Origin: CAZIXN01 sp039180415
Lineage (GTDB): Bacteria > Planctomycetota > Phycisphaerae > Phycisphaerales > Phycisphaeraceae
DNA length: 64,000 nucleotides
NCBI GenBank assembly: GCA_039180415.1
Contig: JBCDDH010000006.1
Span: 8,407-72,406 of the forward strand
Direction of reading: 5' to 3'
A model generated the notes under the pieces. It was not told where the DNA came from and did not search any database. It saw only the letters and a list, made by a program, of their open reading frames with translations. Positions within the stretch are counted from its first letter, which is position 1; every line of letters begins with the position of its first letter. Shown in pieces: positions 32,129 through 41,532 of this stretch. A program made the translations under genes and the position numbers.

Positions 32129-34686
32129 GCGTCGGCCTCGATCACGGTGTTGGAGTAGCCGGCACTGGGCTCGGACGCGGGCTCTGCGGGGGCGTCGGAC
32201 TCAGGATTGTCCGATGCGGCCGCCGATTTCTTGCGGCGGCGGCGGCGTTTTTTCTTCGGGGCCTCCGCCGTGTCTTCGGTGTCGTCGGTGGCCGCCGCTT
32301 GACCCGTTTCGCCTTCCGCGTCCGGCGGGGGGTCGGCATCGGTCTTTGTCTTGGCCGGGGCTTTCTTTTTTCGTGTCGTTTTCTTGCGCGTCCGCTTTTT
32401 CTTCGCGGTCTTGGCGGGTGCCGGCTCTTCGTCGGCGGGCGGGGTCGCGTCCGGCGCGGTCTCGCTTTCGATCGCCTCGGTTTTACCAGCCGCCTCGCCG
32501 GTCTCGTCTTGGTCTGCAGGCTGCGCCTCCGCGTCGGAGTCGCGTTTTCCTTTCATCTGGCGGAGCTCTTCGATCGTCCGGGGAGGTGAACCGGGCGGAC
32601 GCTCTCCCGGCTCTTTTGGAGAAGCTGCGGCGCTCGCCGGTGCCTCTTCCGTATCCGGGTCCGATTGGGCCTCGGCTTCTGCGGGGTTCTCGTCTTCGCC
32701 CCGGGAGCGGCCGCGACGACGCCGGCGTCGGCGACGCTTTTTCTTCCCGGTGCCGTCTTCGCCTTCGGCGTCCTCGGGCCCGCCCGCTTCGTCCCGCGTC
32801 GCGGGTGGGGCTTCCGGGTCGTCGTTCTTGCCTTCGGCGGCGCGTCCGGCCGGCTCGGCCTGGTCGGCAGCCTCTTCGCGCTCCGCGGTTTCGGCGGGTT
32901 CGCCCTTGCGCCGCCGACGGCCACCGCGTCGCCTCCGCCGTTTCTTGCCGCCTTCGGCGTCGTCTTCTTGACTCGCCTGAGGGGCTCCGGCTTCCGCGTG
33001 CAACGCGCTCACGCTGGATAGCTTTTCGGCGACCTCGGCGGGGTCTTCCGCGGCTTCCAAGGCGTCGAGCTCTTCGAGGTAGTGGACCAGGTCGTCCCGG
33101 CTCATCTCGCGGAAGGTGGTTTCGGTCGGCTTGGGGATCGCCTGCTTCGGATCGGACAGGTCGGCCAGCTCGACGTTGGCGGCGTTGAATGCGGCGATCT
33201 GCACGTAATCCAGCCGCCCCCCACCAACCCGCACGGTCACCGGCTTGGCGTGCAGGGTCTCCAAGCGCACGAGTTCGGCCCGCTTGCGGTTGAGGATCTG
33301 GAAGGCCACGTCGGGGCTGATGGTCAGCTCGATCCGGGCTGAGCCTTCCCGCTGCATCGCCAGCGCGAGCCCGCGCATCACCTGGAACACCACCGACTCG
33401 GCGCTCTTGACGAAGCCCGCGCCGTTGCAGTGCCCGCACGGCTGGTACACCGCTTTTTCCAGCGACGGCCGCATGCGCTGCCGGGTCATCTCGAGCATGC
33501 CGAACTGGCTGATGTGCCCGACCCGGGTGCGGGCGCGGTCTTCCTTGAGCAGGTTCTTGAGCCGATTCTCGATCGACTTGCGGTGTTTGGCCTGCATCAT
33601 GTCGATCAGGTCCAGCACCACCAGCCCGCCCAGGTCGCGCAGCCGCAGCTGCCGGGCGATCTCGTCCACGGCTTCCTGGTTGGTCTGATACGCGTTGGAC
33701 TCGGCGTCGCGGGCCTTACGGGATTTGCCGGAGTTCACGTCGATGGCGACGAGCGCTTCGGTCGGGTCGATCACCAGCGCCCCGCCGGACGGCAGCGGGA
33801 CTTCGCGGGCGCCGATCGTTTCGATCTGCGCTTCGATGCCGAAGCGGTGGAACAGCGGCACCGGGTCCTGGTAGAGCACGACTTTGCTCTTGGTCCGCGG
33901 ATTGGCGACGGCGAGGAACTCGTGCGCCCGCTGCGCCGCGGCCGGGTCGTCGACGATGACCTTCTCGATGTCGGGCGTGAACACGTCACGCAGCGTGCGG
34001 ATCACCAGGTCCGACTCGGTGTAGAGCTCGCCGGTCTTCTTCTTGAGGCCTTTACGCTTGCGGTCGATGTCCTTCCAGAGGCGGACGAGGTACGCGAGGT
34101 CGCGCTTCAGGTCGGTCTTGGTCTGGCCCAGGCCGGCGGTCCGCACGATGAAGCCGAAGCCGTCCGGCGGGTCCAGCGTCTTGAGGATGTCGCGCATCTC
34201 CTTGCGGGCGTCCTCGTCCTCGGTCTTGCGCGACACGCCGTGCCGCTCCATGTCGGGCATCATCACGAGGAACCGGCCGGGGATCGAGCAATAGCTCGTG
34301 ACGGTCGGCCCCTTGGTGCCCACGCCCTCTTTGATCACCTGCACGAGCACCTTGCTGCCGCGCTTGAAGCACTTTTCGATGGGCGGCCGTTCGCGGCGCC
34401 GGGTCTTGCTGCCGATTTTTTCGGTCTGATCGTCGTCGTTGCCGGGGAAGTACCGGGGGTGGACGTCGGTGACGTGGAGGAAGCCGTTCTGTTCGAGGCC
34501 GAAGTCGACGAAGGCGGCCTGGATGGCGGGCTCGACGTTGGTGACGACGCCTTGGTAGATGTTGTTGACGTGGGAGACGTTGGCGGCGCGCTCGTGATAG
34601 AACTCTTCGAGCTTGCCGTCCTCGACGATCGCGATGCGCGATTCCTCGCCGGGGACGTAGTTGATCAGCATTTCGCGTGCGGGCAT
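32125..34686 (-). CDS. rne: Ribonuclease E/G with a long arginine-rich C-terminal tail
   Basis: An 853-residue RNase E/G. The catalytic half (1-~500) contains the S1-like segment NIYQGVVTNVEPAIQAAFVDF, ALVAIDVNSGKSRKA and VVLDLIDMM with the metal-binding Asp residues, and the zinc-link CGHCNGAG near 420. It cleaves mRNA and matures RNAs. The last ~290 residues are low complexity: acidic stretches alternate with four basic blocks (KKRRRRRGGRRRRKG, KKKRRRRRRRRGRSRG, KKKRTRKKTTRKKKA, KKKRRRRRKKS). In E. coli RNase E such tails bind RNA and degradosome partners, so a scaffold role is likely but inferred. It heads the rne-dxr-rseP operon. Confidence 0.95.
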   Translation of the reverse strand: MPAREMLINYVPGEESRIAIVEDGKLEEFYHERAANVSHVNNIYQGVVTNVEPAIQAAFVDFGLEQNGFLHVTDVHPRYFPGNDDDQTEKIGSKTRRRERPPIEKCFKRGSKVLVQVIKEGVGTKGPTVTSYCSIPGRFLVMMPDMERHGVSRKTEDEDARKEMRDILKTLDPPDGFGFIVRTAGLGQTKTDLKRDLAYLVRLWKDIDRKRKGLKKKTGELYTESDLVIRTLRDVFTPDIEKVIVDDPAAAQRAHEFLAVANPRTKSKVVLYQDPVPLFHRFGIEAQIETIGAREVPLPSGGALVIDPTEALVAIDVNSGKSRKARDAESNAYQTNQEAVDEIARQLRLRDLGGLVVLDLIDMMQAKHRKSIENRLKNLLKEDRARTRVGHISQFGMLEMTRQRMRPSLEKAVYQPCGHCNGAGFVKSAESVVFQVMRGLALAMQREGSARIELTISPDVAFQILNRKRAELVRLETLHAKPVTVRVGGGRLDYVQIAAFNAANVELADLSDPKQAIPKPTETTFREMSRDDLVHYLEELDALEAAEDPAEVAEKLSSVSALHAEAGAPQASQEDDAEGGKKRRRRRGGRRRRKGEPAETAEREEAADQAEPAGRAAEGKNDDPEAPPATRDEAGGPEDAEGEDGTGKKKRRRRRRRRGRSRGEDENPAEAEAQSDPDTEEAPASAAASPKEPGERPPGSPPRTIEELRQMKGKRDSDAEAQPADQDETGEAAGKTEAIESETAPDATPPADEEPAPAKTAKKKRTRKKTTRKKKAPAKTKTDADPPPDAEGETGQAAATDDTEDTAEAPKKKRRRRRKKSAAASDNPESDAPAEPASEPSAGYSNTVIEADA

Positions 34687-34926
34687 GGTGCTTGCGGGGC
34701 CCGCCGGGTTGGCTCAGCGATCGCGGGGTGGAGACGCTTCTTCGGCGGCGCGGCGGCCGCATCCGGGGCGTGGGGACCGCGGGATGGCTGAGACAAAACG
34801 ACGGATCGCCCGATTCCTTTCGGGAGGCGTGGGCCGCGCCGCTCCAGCCGTTCTAAGGGCGATCGGGCGTCCCACGCGTGTTCGGTTGTGCCGAGGCCTG
34901 CCGGCCCGCTTCATCCAGCGGGGGGG

Positions 34927-36696
34927 TTAGTAGCCGATGGAACGCCCATCGAACGCCTCGGGCATGATTCTTCCTAACTCGTCACGGAGGTAATTTAGCA
35001 CCTCACGGTCGGTGTCGAACTGCGTGGCCTTGCGGGCCAGTCGGCGGCACTGGTCGATCGACACGGCCCGCAGCACCTGTTTGATCTCCGGGATCGCGGG
35101 CGGGGTCATGGAGAATCGCCGCAACCCCAGGCCCAGCAAGAGCATGGTGAACTCCGGCTGGCCCGCCATTTCGCCGCACAGCGCGACGTCTGTATCGGTT
35201 CTATCGGCGGTGCGGATGACGTCCTTGAGCAACTGGATCACGGCCGGGTGCGCCCCGGAATACAGCGACGCGATCCGCTCGTTGCCGCGGTCCACCGCCA
35301 GGGTGTATTGAATCAGGTCGTTGGTGCCGATCGAGAAGAAGTCCACCTCGTCCGCGAAGGTCCGGCTTTGCAGCGCCGCGGAGGGCACCTCGATCATCAT
35401 GCCGATGGGGATACGCTCGGCGAGGGGGATGCCGGCGTCTTCGAGGTCTTCGCGGACGTCGCCGAGCACCATCTTGGCTTGACGCAGTTCCATGACCTGC
35501 GAGATCAACGGGAACATGATTTTGACCGGCCCTTCGGTGGATGCCCGCAGGATCGCGCGGAGCTGCCGCTTGAACATCGGCAGGTTCTGGAGGCAAAGGC
35601 GGATGCTGCGGCAGCCGAGGAACGGGTTGCGTTCGTTGAGGTCTTCGCCGCCGAGTGCGCCCTGGGTGAGCTTGTCGGCACCCAGGTCGAGCGTGCGGAC
35701 GGTGAGCGGCTTGCCGCCGAGGTTGCGGATCGCCTGGACGTAGTTTTCGTACTGCTCGTCTTCGGAAGGCTCGTGGTCGGAAGCGAGGTAGAGGAACTCG
35801 GTGCGATACAGGCCGATGCCGTGGGCGCCGTTGTCGAGCGCGTCGGGGATCTCGTTGGGGAACTCGATGTTGCCGTTGAGCTCGATGTCGGTGCCGTCGC
35901 GGGTTCGGGCGGGCAGGTCGCGCAGGGCTTTGCGGGACTCGGTGAGGCCGGCGATGCGCGCGATCTCGTTGCGGTATTCGAGCAGCTGGGCGGCGTCGGG
36001 GTCGGTGACGACCAAGCCGCGGTCGCCGTCGACGATGAGCGGTTGGCCGGTCATCAGCCGGTCGGTTGCGCCGCCAACGCCGACGATGGCGGGGATGCCC
36101 AGCGCGTGGGCGAGGATGGCGGTGTGGCTGGTGCGGCCGCCCAGGTCGGTGACCAACGCGCGGACGTGGGTCTTGTCCAGGGTGGCGGTCTGGCTGGGCG
36201 TCAGGTCGTGGGCGACGACGACGCACGGCTTGTCGATGGAGCCCAGGCCGGCGTCGGCGCCGCCGGTGAGGTGCTTGAGGATGCGGCGTTGCAGGTCGTA
36301 GATGTCCGTGACCCGTTCGCGGAAGTACCGGTCCTGGTGGTTCAGGAACGTGTCGGCCAGCCGACGCAGCACGGCGTAGACGGCGTAGGCCGCGGTGACG
36401 CGGTCCGACTCGATCGCGTGGCGGAACTGCTTGGTCAGGTGCGGGTCTTGGAGCATGCCCGCGTGGAACGAGAAGATCTTGGCCAGCTCGGTGCCGAGCA
36501 GGTCTTCGGTTTTGCTCCGCAGCGACTCGACCTCGGCGACCGACGCTTCGAGCGCATCGCCGAGGTGATCGAGCTCGTCGGCGACGCGTTCCGGTTCGAT
36601 GGTTTGCTTGCGCACCCGCAGCCGGTCGGCGTCCAGCACGAACGCCGGTGCGATCGCGATGCCGGGCGAAACCGGGATGCCTTTGTGGGTCTGCAT
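34927..36696 (-). CDS. ptsI: Phosphoenolpyruvate-protein phosphotransferase (PTS enzyme I)
   Basis: A 589-residue enzyme I, which passes phosphate from PEP to HPr. The N-terminal MQTHKGIPVSPGIAIAPAF is typical. The phosphorylated His is in LGGRTSHTAILA near residue 191. The PEP-binding barrel has GIGLYRTEFLYL, RTLDLGADK, NPFLGCRSIRLCL and, near the end, DFFSIGTNDLIQYTLAVDRGN and CGEMAG. No HPr or EII gene is adjacent, so the partner proteins are elsewhere and a regulatory PTS is possible. The gene is divergent from the P-loop kinase gene with only 36 bp between starts, and a TAGGCT hexamer lies 9 nt before the ATG. Confidence 0.96.
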   Translation of the reverse strand: MQTHKGIPVSPGIAIAPAFVLDADRLRVRKQTIEPERVADELDHLGDALEASVAEVESLRSKTEDLLGTELAKIFSFHAGMLQDPHLTKQFRHAIESDRVTAAYAVYAVLRRLADTFLNHQDRYFRERVTDIYDLQRRILKHLTGGADAGLGSIDKPCVVVAHDLTPSQTATLDKTHVRALVTDLGGRTSHTAILAHALGIPAIVGVGGATDRLMTGQPLIVDGDRGLVVTDPDAAQLLEYRNEIARIAGLTESRKALRDLPARTRDGTDIELNGNIEFPNEIPDALDNGAHGIGLYRTEFLYLASDHEPSEDEQYENYVQAIRNLGGKPLTVRTLDLGADKLTQGALGGEDLNERNPFLGCRSIRLCLQNLPMFKRQLRAILRASTEGPVKIMFPLISQVMELRQAKMVLGDVREDLEDAGIPLAERIPIGMMIEVPSAALQSRTFADEVDFFSIGTNDLIQYTLAVDRGNERIASLYSGAHPAVIQLLKDVIRTADRTDTDVALCGEMAGQPEFTMLLLGLGLRRFSMTPPAIPEIKQVLRAVSIDQCRRLARKATQFDTDREVLNYLRDELGRIMPEAFDGRSIGY

Positions 36697-36719
36697 CGAG
36701 ACAAGAGCCTAGCCGAATG

Positions 36720-36725
36720 TAGGAT
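36720..36725 (+). promoter_or_regulatory. -10-like TAGGAT for a leaderless P-loop kinase mRNA
   Basis: TAGGAT is 7 nt before the ATG at 36733. The alternative in-frame ATG at 36724 lies within the hexamer, so 36733 is preferred. Confidence 0.4.
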
Positions 36726-36732
36726 GCATCGG

Positions 36733-37248
36733 ATGCAGCGGATATGCGTAATCGGGCCGTGTGGGGCAGGCAAGAGCACGTTTGCGCGGGCGTTGGGCGA
36801 GCGTCTTGGGCTCCCGGGGGTGCACATGGATCGGCTGCAGTGGAAACCGGGCTGGGTGGAATCGAGCCGCGAAGAACTCGAGCGGCAGTTGTGTGAGGTG
36901 TTGGCGGAGCCGCGTTGGGTGATCGACGGGAACTACAGCGGCACGATGCCGATGCGGTTTGCGCGGGCGGACACGGTGGTCTTCCTGGACTTGCCGCGGT
37001 GGGTGTGTCGCTGGCGAGTGATCAAACGGACGGTCTTGGGTTGGAGGCGGACGCGGTGGGATATGAACCGAGGCTGTCCGGAACGCCTCGAGTGGGAGTT
37101 TCTGGTTTACGTCTGGCGGTTCCACCGGGATGCGCGTCCGCGGATTCTTGAACGGCTTGCGGATTTACCGGAGGGCGTGGAACTGATCACGCTGTGTCAT
37201 CGGCAAGAGGTGCGGGAGTTTCTTGCGTCGGTGGGTAGGGCGCGATGA
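36733..37248 (+). CDS. P-loop kinase of the adenylate kinase-like / FlaR type
   Basis: A 171-residue ATPase. Walker A is GPCGAGKST at 8-16. The following GLPGVHMDRLQWKPGW, the RWVIDGNYSGTMPMRFARAD segment and VVFLDLPRWVCRWRVIKR match the adenylate-kinase-related family often annotated as DNA topology modulation protein FlaR. The real substrate is unknown; a nucleotide or small-molecule kinase is likely. The ATG at 36733 is preferred to 36724. It is divergent from ptsI. Confidence 0.82.
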   Translation: MQRICVIGPCGAGKSTFARALGERLGLPGVHMDRLQWKPGWVESSREELERQLCEVLAEPRWVIDGNYSGTMPMRFARADTVVFLDLPRWVCRWRVIKRTVLGWRRTRWDMNRGCPERLEWEFLVYVWRFHRDARPRILERLADLPEGVELITLCHRQEVREFLASVGRAR

Positions 37249-37353
37249 GTTGCGGGTTGGTGGGTTATTGCGGCGGGTCGGCGGGGTCGTTCAGGATCCA
37301 CATCGTGGGGGCTGCGCGTGCTTGGGCGGAGCCGGCGCCGCGGTCGCTGGGCC

Positions 37354-37653
37354 TCAGGCCAAGTGCCAGCGCAGCGGCTTTTGATCGGCTTCTCGTGCGA
37401 CGATGCCTTTGGCTTCGAGGTCCAGTTGCACGGTCTTGGCCCACCACCCGGATTTCTCGCCGTTCGGCCAGAGCGCCTGATCGCAGGCCTCCCTGACGGC
37501 CTCCAGCATCTGTTTTTGGGTCAGCCCCGGCGCGGTTTTGGGCAGAACCTTCAGCAACGCGTCACGCATCGCGTAGTACTTGATGGCATCGACGCGCGCG
37601 GTGTGCCCCGGCACGTTGACGTTTTCGACTTCGACCTTTTCGGCTTGGCCCAT
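37354..37653 (-). CDS. DUF6958 family protein
   Basis: A 99-residue protein. VNVPGHTARVDAIKYYAMRDALLKVLP, WWAKTVQLDLEAKGIV and the ending KPLRWHL are the conserved parts of DUF6958, a small family with a winged-helix-like look that suggests nucleic-acid or protein binding; its role is unknown. The ATG at 37653 has GGAG 8-9 nt upstream, which rules out the longer frame from 37797. It is not clearly in an operon. Confidence 0.78.
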   Translation of the reverse strand: MGQAEKVEVENVNVPGHTARVDAIKYYAMRDALLKVLPKTAPGLTQKQMLEAVREACDQALWPNGEKSGWWAKTVQLDLEAKGIVAREADQKPLRWHLA

Positions 37654-37793
37654 CCGGGTGCTCCTTTGGAAAACAAGTGATCGGGTTCTTGGCGGAGTTT
37701 TCCAGGGTACTACTGGGCGGGTCTTACTTTGCAGATCGTGGCTGCGTGAGGGAAAGCCCTGCAGGGACGCGTCGGGCGCTGGACCGCCTTCCT

Positions 37794-38207
37794 TCACGCA
37801 TCTGGCAGCTTCAGAAACGCCGTCGCGTCGGTGAACCGTCCGAATCGGTGCTTGGCGTAAAAATCAACGGCTTCGGGTTCTGACACGAGGACCTGCTGTT
37901 TGAAGCCGAGATACTTTTCGCTCATGCGTTGAAGTAGTTCTGAGCCGATGCCGTGCCGTTGGTAGACCGGGCGGACCAGCAGGTAAGGGAAGTACACGAC
38001 GAGGTGGCCGTCAGAGATCGCGTTAGCCAGCCCCACCAACACGTCTCGATCCCAAGCGGACACGACCGCGTGCGAGCCTTCCAGCGCGCGGCACAGCCGG
38101 GGCGGGTCCGCCGCGAGGTCGAGCCAGCGGTTCTCGGCAAAAAGCGAGGCGACTTGCTCAACCGGCAGGTCGCGCTGTTCGCGGAATTGGATGTCCGACG
38201 TGTTCAC
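37794..38207 (-). CDS. GNAT family N-acetyltransferase
   Basis: A 137-residue acetyltransferase. The acetyl-CoA loop is VRPVYQRHGIGSELLQRM (about 80-97), with the closing FYAKHRFGRF typical of GNATs. The N-terminal part covers the substrate strands. The acceptor is unknown. The start is a GTG at 38207 that overlaps the metK stop by 4 bp (GTGA), so it should be translated with metK. The longer frame upstream is a shadow of metK. Confidence 0.83.
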   Translation of the reverse strand: MNTSDIQFREQRDLPVEQVASLFAENRWLDLAADPPRLCRALEGSHAVVSAWDRDVLVGLANAISDGHLVVYFPYLLVRPVYQRHGIGSELLQRMSEKYLGFKQQVLVSEPEAVDFYAKHRFGRFTDATAFLKLPDA

Positions 38208-39520
38208 AGCCCGGCGGCTTTCTTGAGCTTCGCCGCGAGGTCGGTCTTCTCCCACGTGAAGGTCTCGTAGCTCTTGCCGTTCACGGTGATCTTCCCGGGC
38301 TTGCGGCCGAAGTGGCCGTGGGCGGCGGTGGGGGAGAAGATCGGGTTGCGGAGCTTGAGGTGCTTGAGGATGCCGCTGGGCGTGAGCGGGAAGTGCTCGC
38401 GGACGAGCTTGACGATTTCGGGTTCGGGGATCCGGCCGGTCTTGTAGGTGTCGACGTGGACGGACGTGGGCTCGGCGATGCCGATCGCGTAGGAGAGCTG
38501 CACCTCGCAGACGTCGCAGAGGCCGGCCTTGACGAGGTTCTTGGCGATGTACCGGCCCAGGTACGCGGCGCTGCGGTCGACCTTGGACGGGTCCTTGCCC
38601 GAGAACGCGCCGCCGCCGTGGCGACCGCGGCCGCCGTAGGTGTCGACGATGATCTTCCGGCCGGTGAGCCCGACGTCGCCGTGCGGCCCGCCGATCTCGA
38701 ACTGGCCCGTGGGGTTGACGAAGACCTTCACCGCGCCGGCGGGCACCTTGGTCTTCGCGGTGGGGTTGAACACCACCTTGGTGTTCTTCGCGTCGAAGTA
38801 CTTGCCCTTGATCACCGGCTCGATGATGTGCTTGAACACGAGTTGGCCGAGCTTCTTCTGCTTCGCGTTGCCGTTCCACTCGGGCGTGTGCTGCGTGGAG
38901 AGCACGACGGTGTCGATGCGTAGCGGCCGGTTGTGGATGTCGTACTCGACCGTGACTTGGCTCTTCGCGTCGGGGCGCAGGCCCTTGATCAGCTTGCCGG
39001 CCTCACGCACCTTGGCGTGCTTCTCGACGAGCTTGTGTGACAGGTCGATGGGCAGCGGCATCAGGTCGGCCGTTTCTTTGCAGGCGAAGCCGAACATCAG
39101 GCCCTGATCGCCCGCGCCCTGTTCGCTGTCCACGCCCTGCCCTTCGGTCACGCCCTGCGAGATGTCGGCCGACTGGCTGTGCATCGTGCGGACCACGCCG
39201 CAGGTGTCGGCGTCGAACTTCATCCCCAGGTCGCCGACGTACCCGATCTTCTTGATCGTCTCGCGGACGGTGAACTCGGCGTTGTTCAGCGCCTCGACGG
39301 CCTTCTGGTTGTGCACCGTGATCTCGCCGCCGACCACCACCAGACCCGTGGTGCAGAAGGTCTCGCAGGCGACGCGGGCCTGCGGGTCCTGCGCGAGCAG
39401 GCTGTCGAGGATCGCGTCGGAGACCTGGTCGGACACCTTGTCGGGGTGGCCCATCGAGACCGATTCGGAGGTGAACAGGTAGTTCTCGTCGGGGGCGGCG
39501 GATTTCTTCGCGGGCGGCAT
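38204..39520 (-). CDS. metK: S-adenosylmethionine synthase
   Basis: A 438-residue MetK, making AdoMet from methionine and ATP. Motifs are FTSESVSMGHPDKVSDQVSD (ATP and Mg binding), GAGDQGLMFGFACKET, GGRGRHGGGAFSGKDPSKVD and AIGIAEPTSVHVDTY. It is somewhat longer than E. coli MetK (384), mainly from a Lys/Thr-containing insertion after the central hexapeptide (NAKQKKLGQLVFKHIIEP region). The ATG at 39520 begins a short MPPAKKSAAPDENYLF lead. No SAM riboswitch is seen upstream. A GNAT gene is coupled at its 3' end. Confidence 0.97.
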   Translation of the reverse strand: MPPAKKSAAPDENYLFTSESVSMGHPDKVSDQVSDAILDSLLAQDPQARVACETFCTTGLVVVGGEITVHNQKAVEALNNAEFTVRETIKKIGYVGDLGMKFDADTCGVVRTMHSQSADISQGVTEGQGVDSEQGAGDQGLMFGFACKETADLMPLPIDLSHKLVEKHAKVREAGKLIKGLRPDAKSQVTVEYDIHNRPLRIDTVVLSTQHTPEWNGNAKQKKLGQLVFKHIIEPVIKGKYFDAKNTKVVFNPTAKTKVPAGAVKVFVNPTGQFEIGGPHGDVGLTGRKIIVDTYGGRGRHGGGAFSGKDPSKVDRSAAYLGRYIAKNLVKAGLCDVCEVQLSYAIGIAEPTSVHVDTYKTGRIPEPEIVKLVREHFPLTPSGILKHLKLRNPIFSPTAAHGHFGRKPGKITVNGKSYETFTWEKTDLAAKLKKAAGL

Positions 39521-39575
39521 AGGAGGTCCAATAAAAGGTTCGGGGTTCAGCGGGACGGCGGTTATAGCCGTGCGG

Positions 39576-40085
39576 TCACGGCGACGCAATCCCCTGCAAA
39601 TCAAGGCGGAGCTCGACTTCGTCGTCTTCGACCACGCCCGTCGGCTCGAACCCGAGTTTGCGGTAGAAGCCTTCCGGACCTCCTTCGCCGGGCACGTAGC
39701 ACGTCTTGAGGGTCACGCCGTCGGGCAGACGTCGGACTTCGTCCACGATCAGCGCGATCGCCGCCCGGCCGTAGCCCCGGCCCTGGTGCTCCGCGCCGAC
39801 CATGAGCCGACACAGGAAATACGACGCGCGACCATCGGGGTCGTCGGGATGGCCCCGCTCCAGGATTTCGAGCATCACGAAACCCACCGGTCGGCCGTCG
39901 TGGCAGATCGCCCGAGGCCAGGCGCGGTCGGACTGGACGTAGGCCTGGGCGAGCGATCGCGCGTTGGTGGCGACGAAACGCCGCTGGTCGGCCCGGGTCT
40001 CCAACGCGAGGACCGCGCCCAGATTGGCCATCGTGATCGGCTCGAGCGTGACCGCAAACCCATCGTCGCGTCTTGGATTGGGCAT
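39576..40085 (-). CDS. GNAT family N-acetyltransferase
   Basis: A 169-residue acetyltransferase. The acetyl-CoA site is RLMVGAEHQGRGYGRAAIAL (about 95-114), followed by the C-terminal EGFYRKLGFEPTG motif. FVMLEILERGHPDDPDGRAS is a mid beta-hairpin region like that of spermidine-type GNATs; the substrate is not certain. GAGAGG lies about 10 nt before the ATG at 40085; the longer frame to 40133 lacks such a site. It lies 55 bp upstream of nothing obvious and 56 bp past the metK start, same strand. Confidence 0.85.
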   Translation of the reverse strand: MPNPRRDDGFAVTLEPITMANLGAVLALETRADQRRFVATNARSLAQAYVQSDRAWPRAICHDGRPVGFVMLEILERGHPDDPDGRASYFLCRLMVGAEHQGRGYGRAAIALIVDEVRRLPDGVTLKTCYVPGEGGPEGFYRKLGFEPTGVVEDDEVELRLDLQGIASP

Positions 40086-40272
40086 GTCGTCGTGGCCTCT
40101 CGCGGGTTCTCGGACGTCGCGCGGCGTTTCCAAGCCGTCGCGGTCGGCCCGATAAGGGCGGGCTTCTTTCGGCTCATCGCGGCGTCCGGCTTGGCCCGAG
40201 ATTCAGACTGTACCGCACCGCCGCATCCGTTCGGCCGCGCGGCTCCGACGAATCACTGATGGACCCTCTGCC

Positions 40273-41505
40273 ATGCCCGACGCCCGCTCTGCCGACGACC
40301 TGACCGCCTTGCTGGACCGCGCTCGGCAGGAACGCTTCCGCCTGCTCGATCTCCTGAAGCAGTCCCGCGCCGCCGTCGCCGAGACCGCGGCGCACATGCC
40401 GTCGACCAATCCATACGTCGCGCCCACGCCGCAGAGTCACCCGACGACCTATTCGGCCGAGACCGCGGAACGCTCGCTCACGGGGCTTCCCGGGGGGGAT
40501 GTCCAGAAGCTGATCGAGAAGGTCGGCCGCCTGAACGACGCCGTGAACGCCCGCATGGAGAAGCTCGCCGCCGCCGAGACGCGAGTGAACGGCCGGATCG
40601 ACACGCTCGAACGTCTCGAGTTGAAGCTGACCAACGTGGCCGAGCGTTTCGAGTCGCTGGTGAACGACGCGAAGGAGTCCCGCCGGGTGCTCGAGCCCGC
40701 GTTGGACGAGGCCGAGGCCCGCGGCGCGGAATTGCGGGCGATCACCGAAGGTTTGCAAGCCCACGCCCACGAGCTCGCCAAGAACGTGGACCAGCGTTTG
40801 GCCGAGCAGACCGCCGACTTCGAGCGCAAGCTCGACGCGCACCACGAACGCCTGACGCAGGAACAGATCGCCGAGCATCAGAGCTTCGCCGACGCCGTGT
40901 CTCGCCAGAAGCAGAACCACCTCGACCAGCTCGCGCGGGAGCTTTCCGAGAAGCGAGCCGAGCTGATCGAGCAGTACGCCCAAGTGCGCGACGAGCTGGC
41001 CCAACGCTTCAAACAGGAGCAGCAGGACGCGTTGATCGACGCCGAGCAGGCGGGCATCGTCGAGGTCGGCAATTTGCGGGAGAAGCTCTCGGGGATGCTG
41101 CGGGAGACCGTCGGCGAGGCCGAGTCTCACGGCCACAGCGCGCTGGCGACGGTGCGGGAGCAGGTGGTCCAGGCGATGGGCCGGGCCGACGACGTGCACC
41201 GATCGCTCAAGCAGCGGCTGGATAAGACACTTGCCGGCTACGACACCAACGTCGCCGACAAGCTCGCCGCGACCGACGACGACCTGCTGATCCGCGGGCA
41301 GAAGCTCGACGAACGCTTGGCCGGGTTGGCGGACCTGTTCGACCACCAGGCGGACCAGATCCTCGACGATCTGAAAGGCCGGGCCAACACGATGCTCGAC
41401 CAGATGGCCGCGAGCCTGGACGTGCCCGCCAAGGCCGGGCGGGACGCGGCGTCGGGCGCGACGCCCGGGGGCGTCGAGGAGAACCCGCAACTCCGCGTCG
41501 CCTGA
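40273..41505 (+). CDS. Long coiled-coil protein of unknown function
   Basis: A 410-residue soluble protein. After a ~75-residue start with a Pro/Tyr-containing linker (NPYVAPTPQSHP), nearly all of residues 75-385 are predicted helix with heptad-like leucine spacing (LIEKVGRLNDAVNARMEKLA, LERLELKLTNVAERFESL, QNHLDQLARELSEKRAELI). The end is Gly/Pro-rich. No enzyme motif or membrane segment is visible. Such proteins can act in filament, polar or chromosome organisation, which is only a guess. It is alone on its strand between GNAT and AlkD-like genes. Confidence 0.75.
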   Translation: MPDARSADDLTALLDRARQERFRLLDLLKQSRAAVAETAAHMPSTNPYVAPTPQSHPTTYSAETAERSLTGLPGGDVQKLIEKVGRLNDAVNARMEKLAAAETRVNGRIDTLERLELKLTNVAERFESLVNDAKESRRVLEPALDEAEARGAELRAITEGLQAHAHELAKNVDQRLAEQTADFERKLDAHHERLTQEQIAEHQSFADAVSRQKQNHLDQLARELSEKRAELIEQYAQVRDELAQRFKQEQQDALIDAEQAGIVEVGNLREKLSGMLRETVGEAESHGHSALATVREQVVQAMGRADDVHRSLKQRLDKTLAGYDTNVADKLAATDDDLLIRGQKLDERLAGLADLFDHQADQILDDLKGRANTMLDQMAASLDVPAKAGRDAASGATPGGVEENPQLRVA

Positions 41506-41532
41506 CCGGTCGGGGGATCCGTGTGTCTCCCG

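Noticed and set aside
34687..34926. Inverted segments between rne and ptsI as an RNA gene
   Set aside because: Short complementary stretches exist, but helices are broken and there is no terminator or promoter signal.
39521..39575. SAM riboswitch upstream of metK
   Set aside because: Only 55 bp separate metK from the next gene and no SAM-I or SAM-II features are present.
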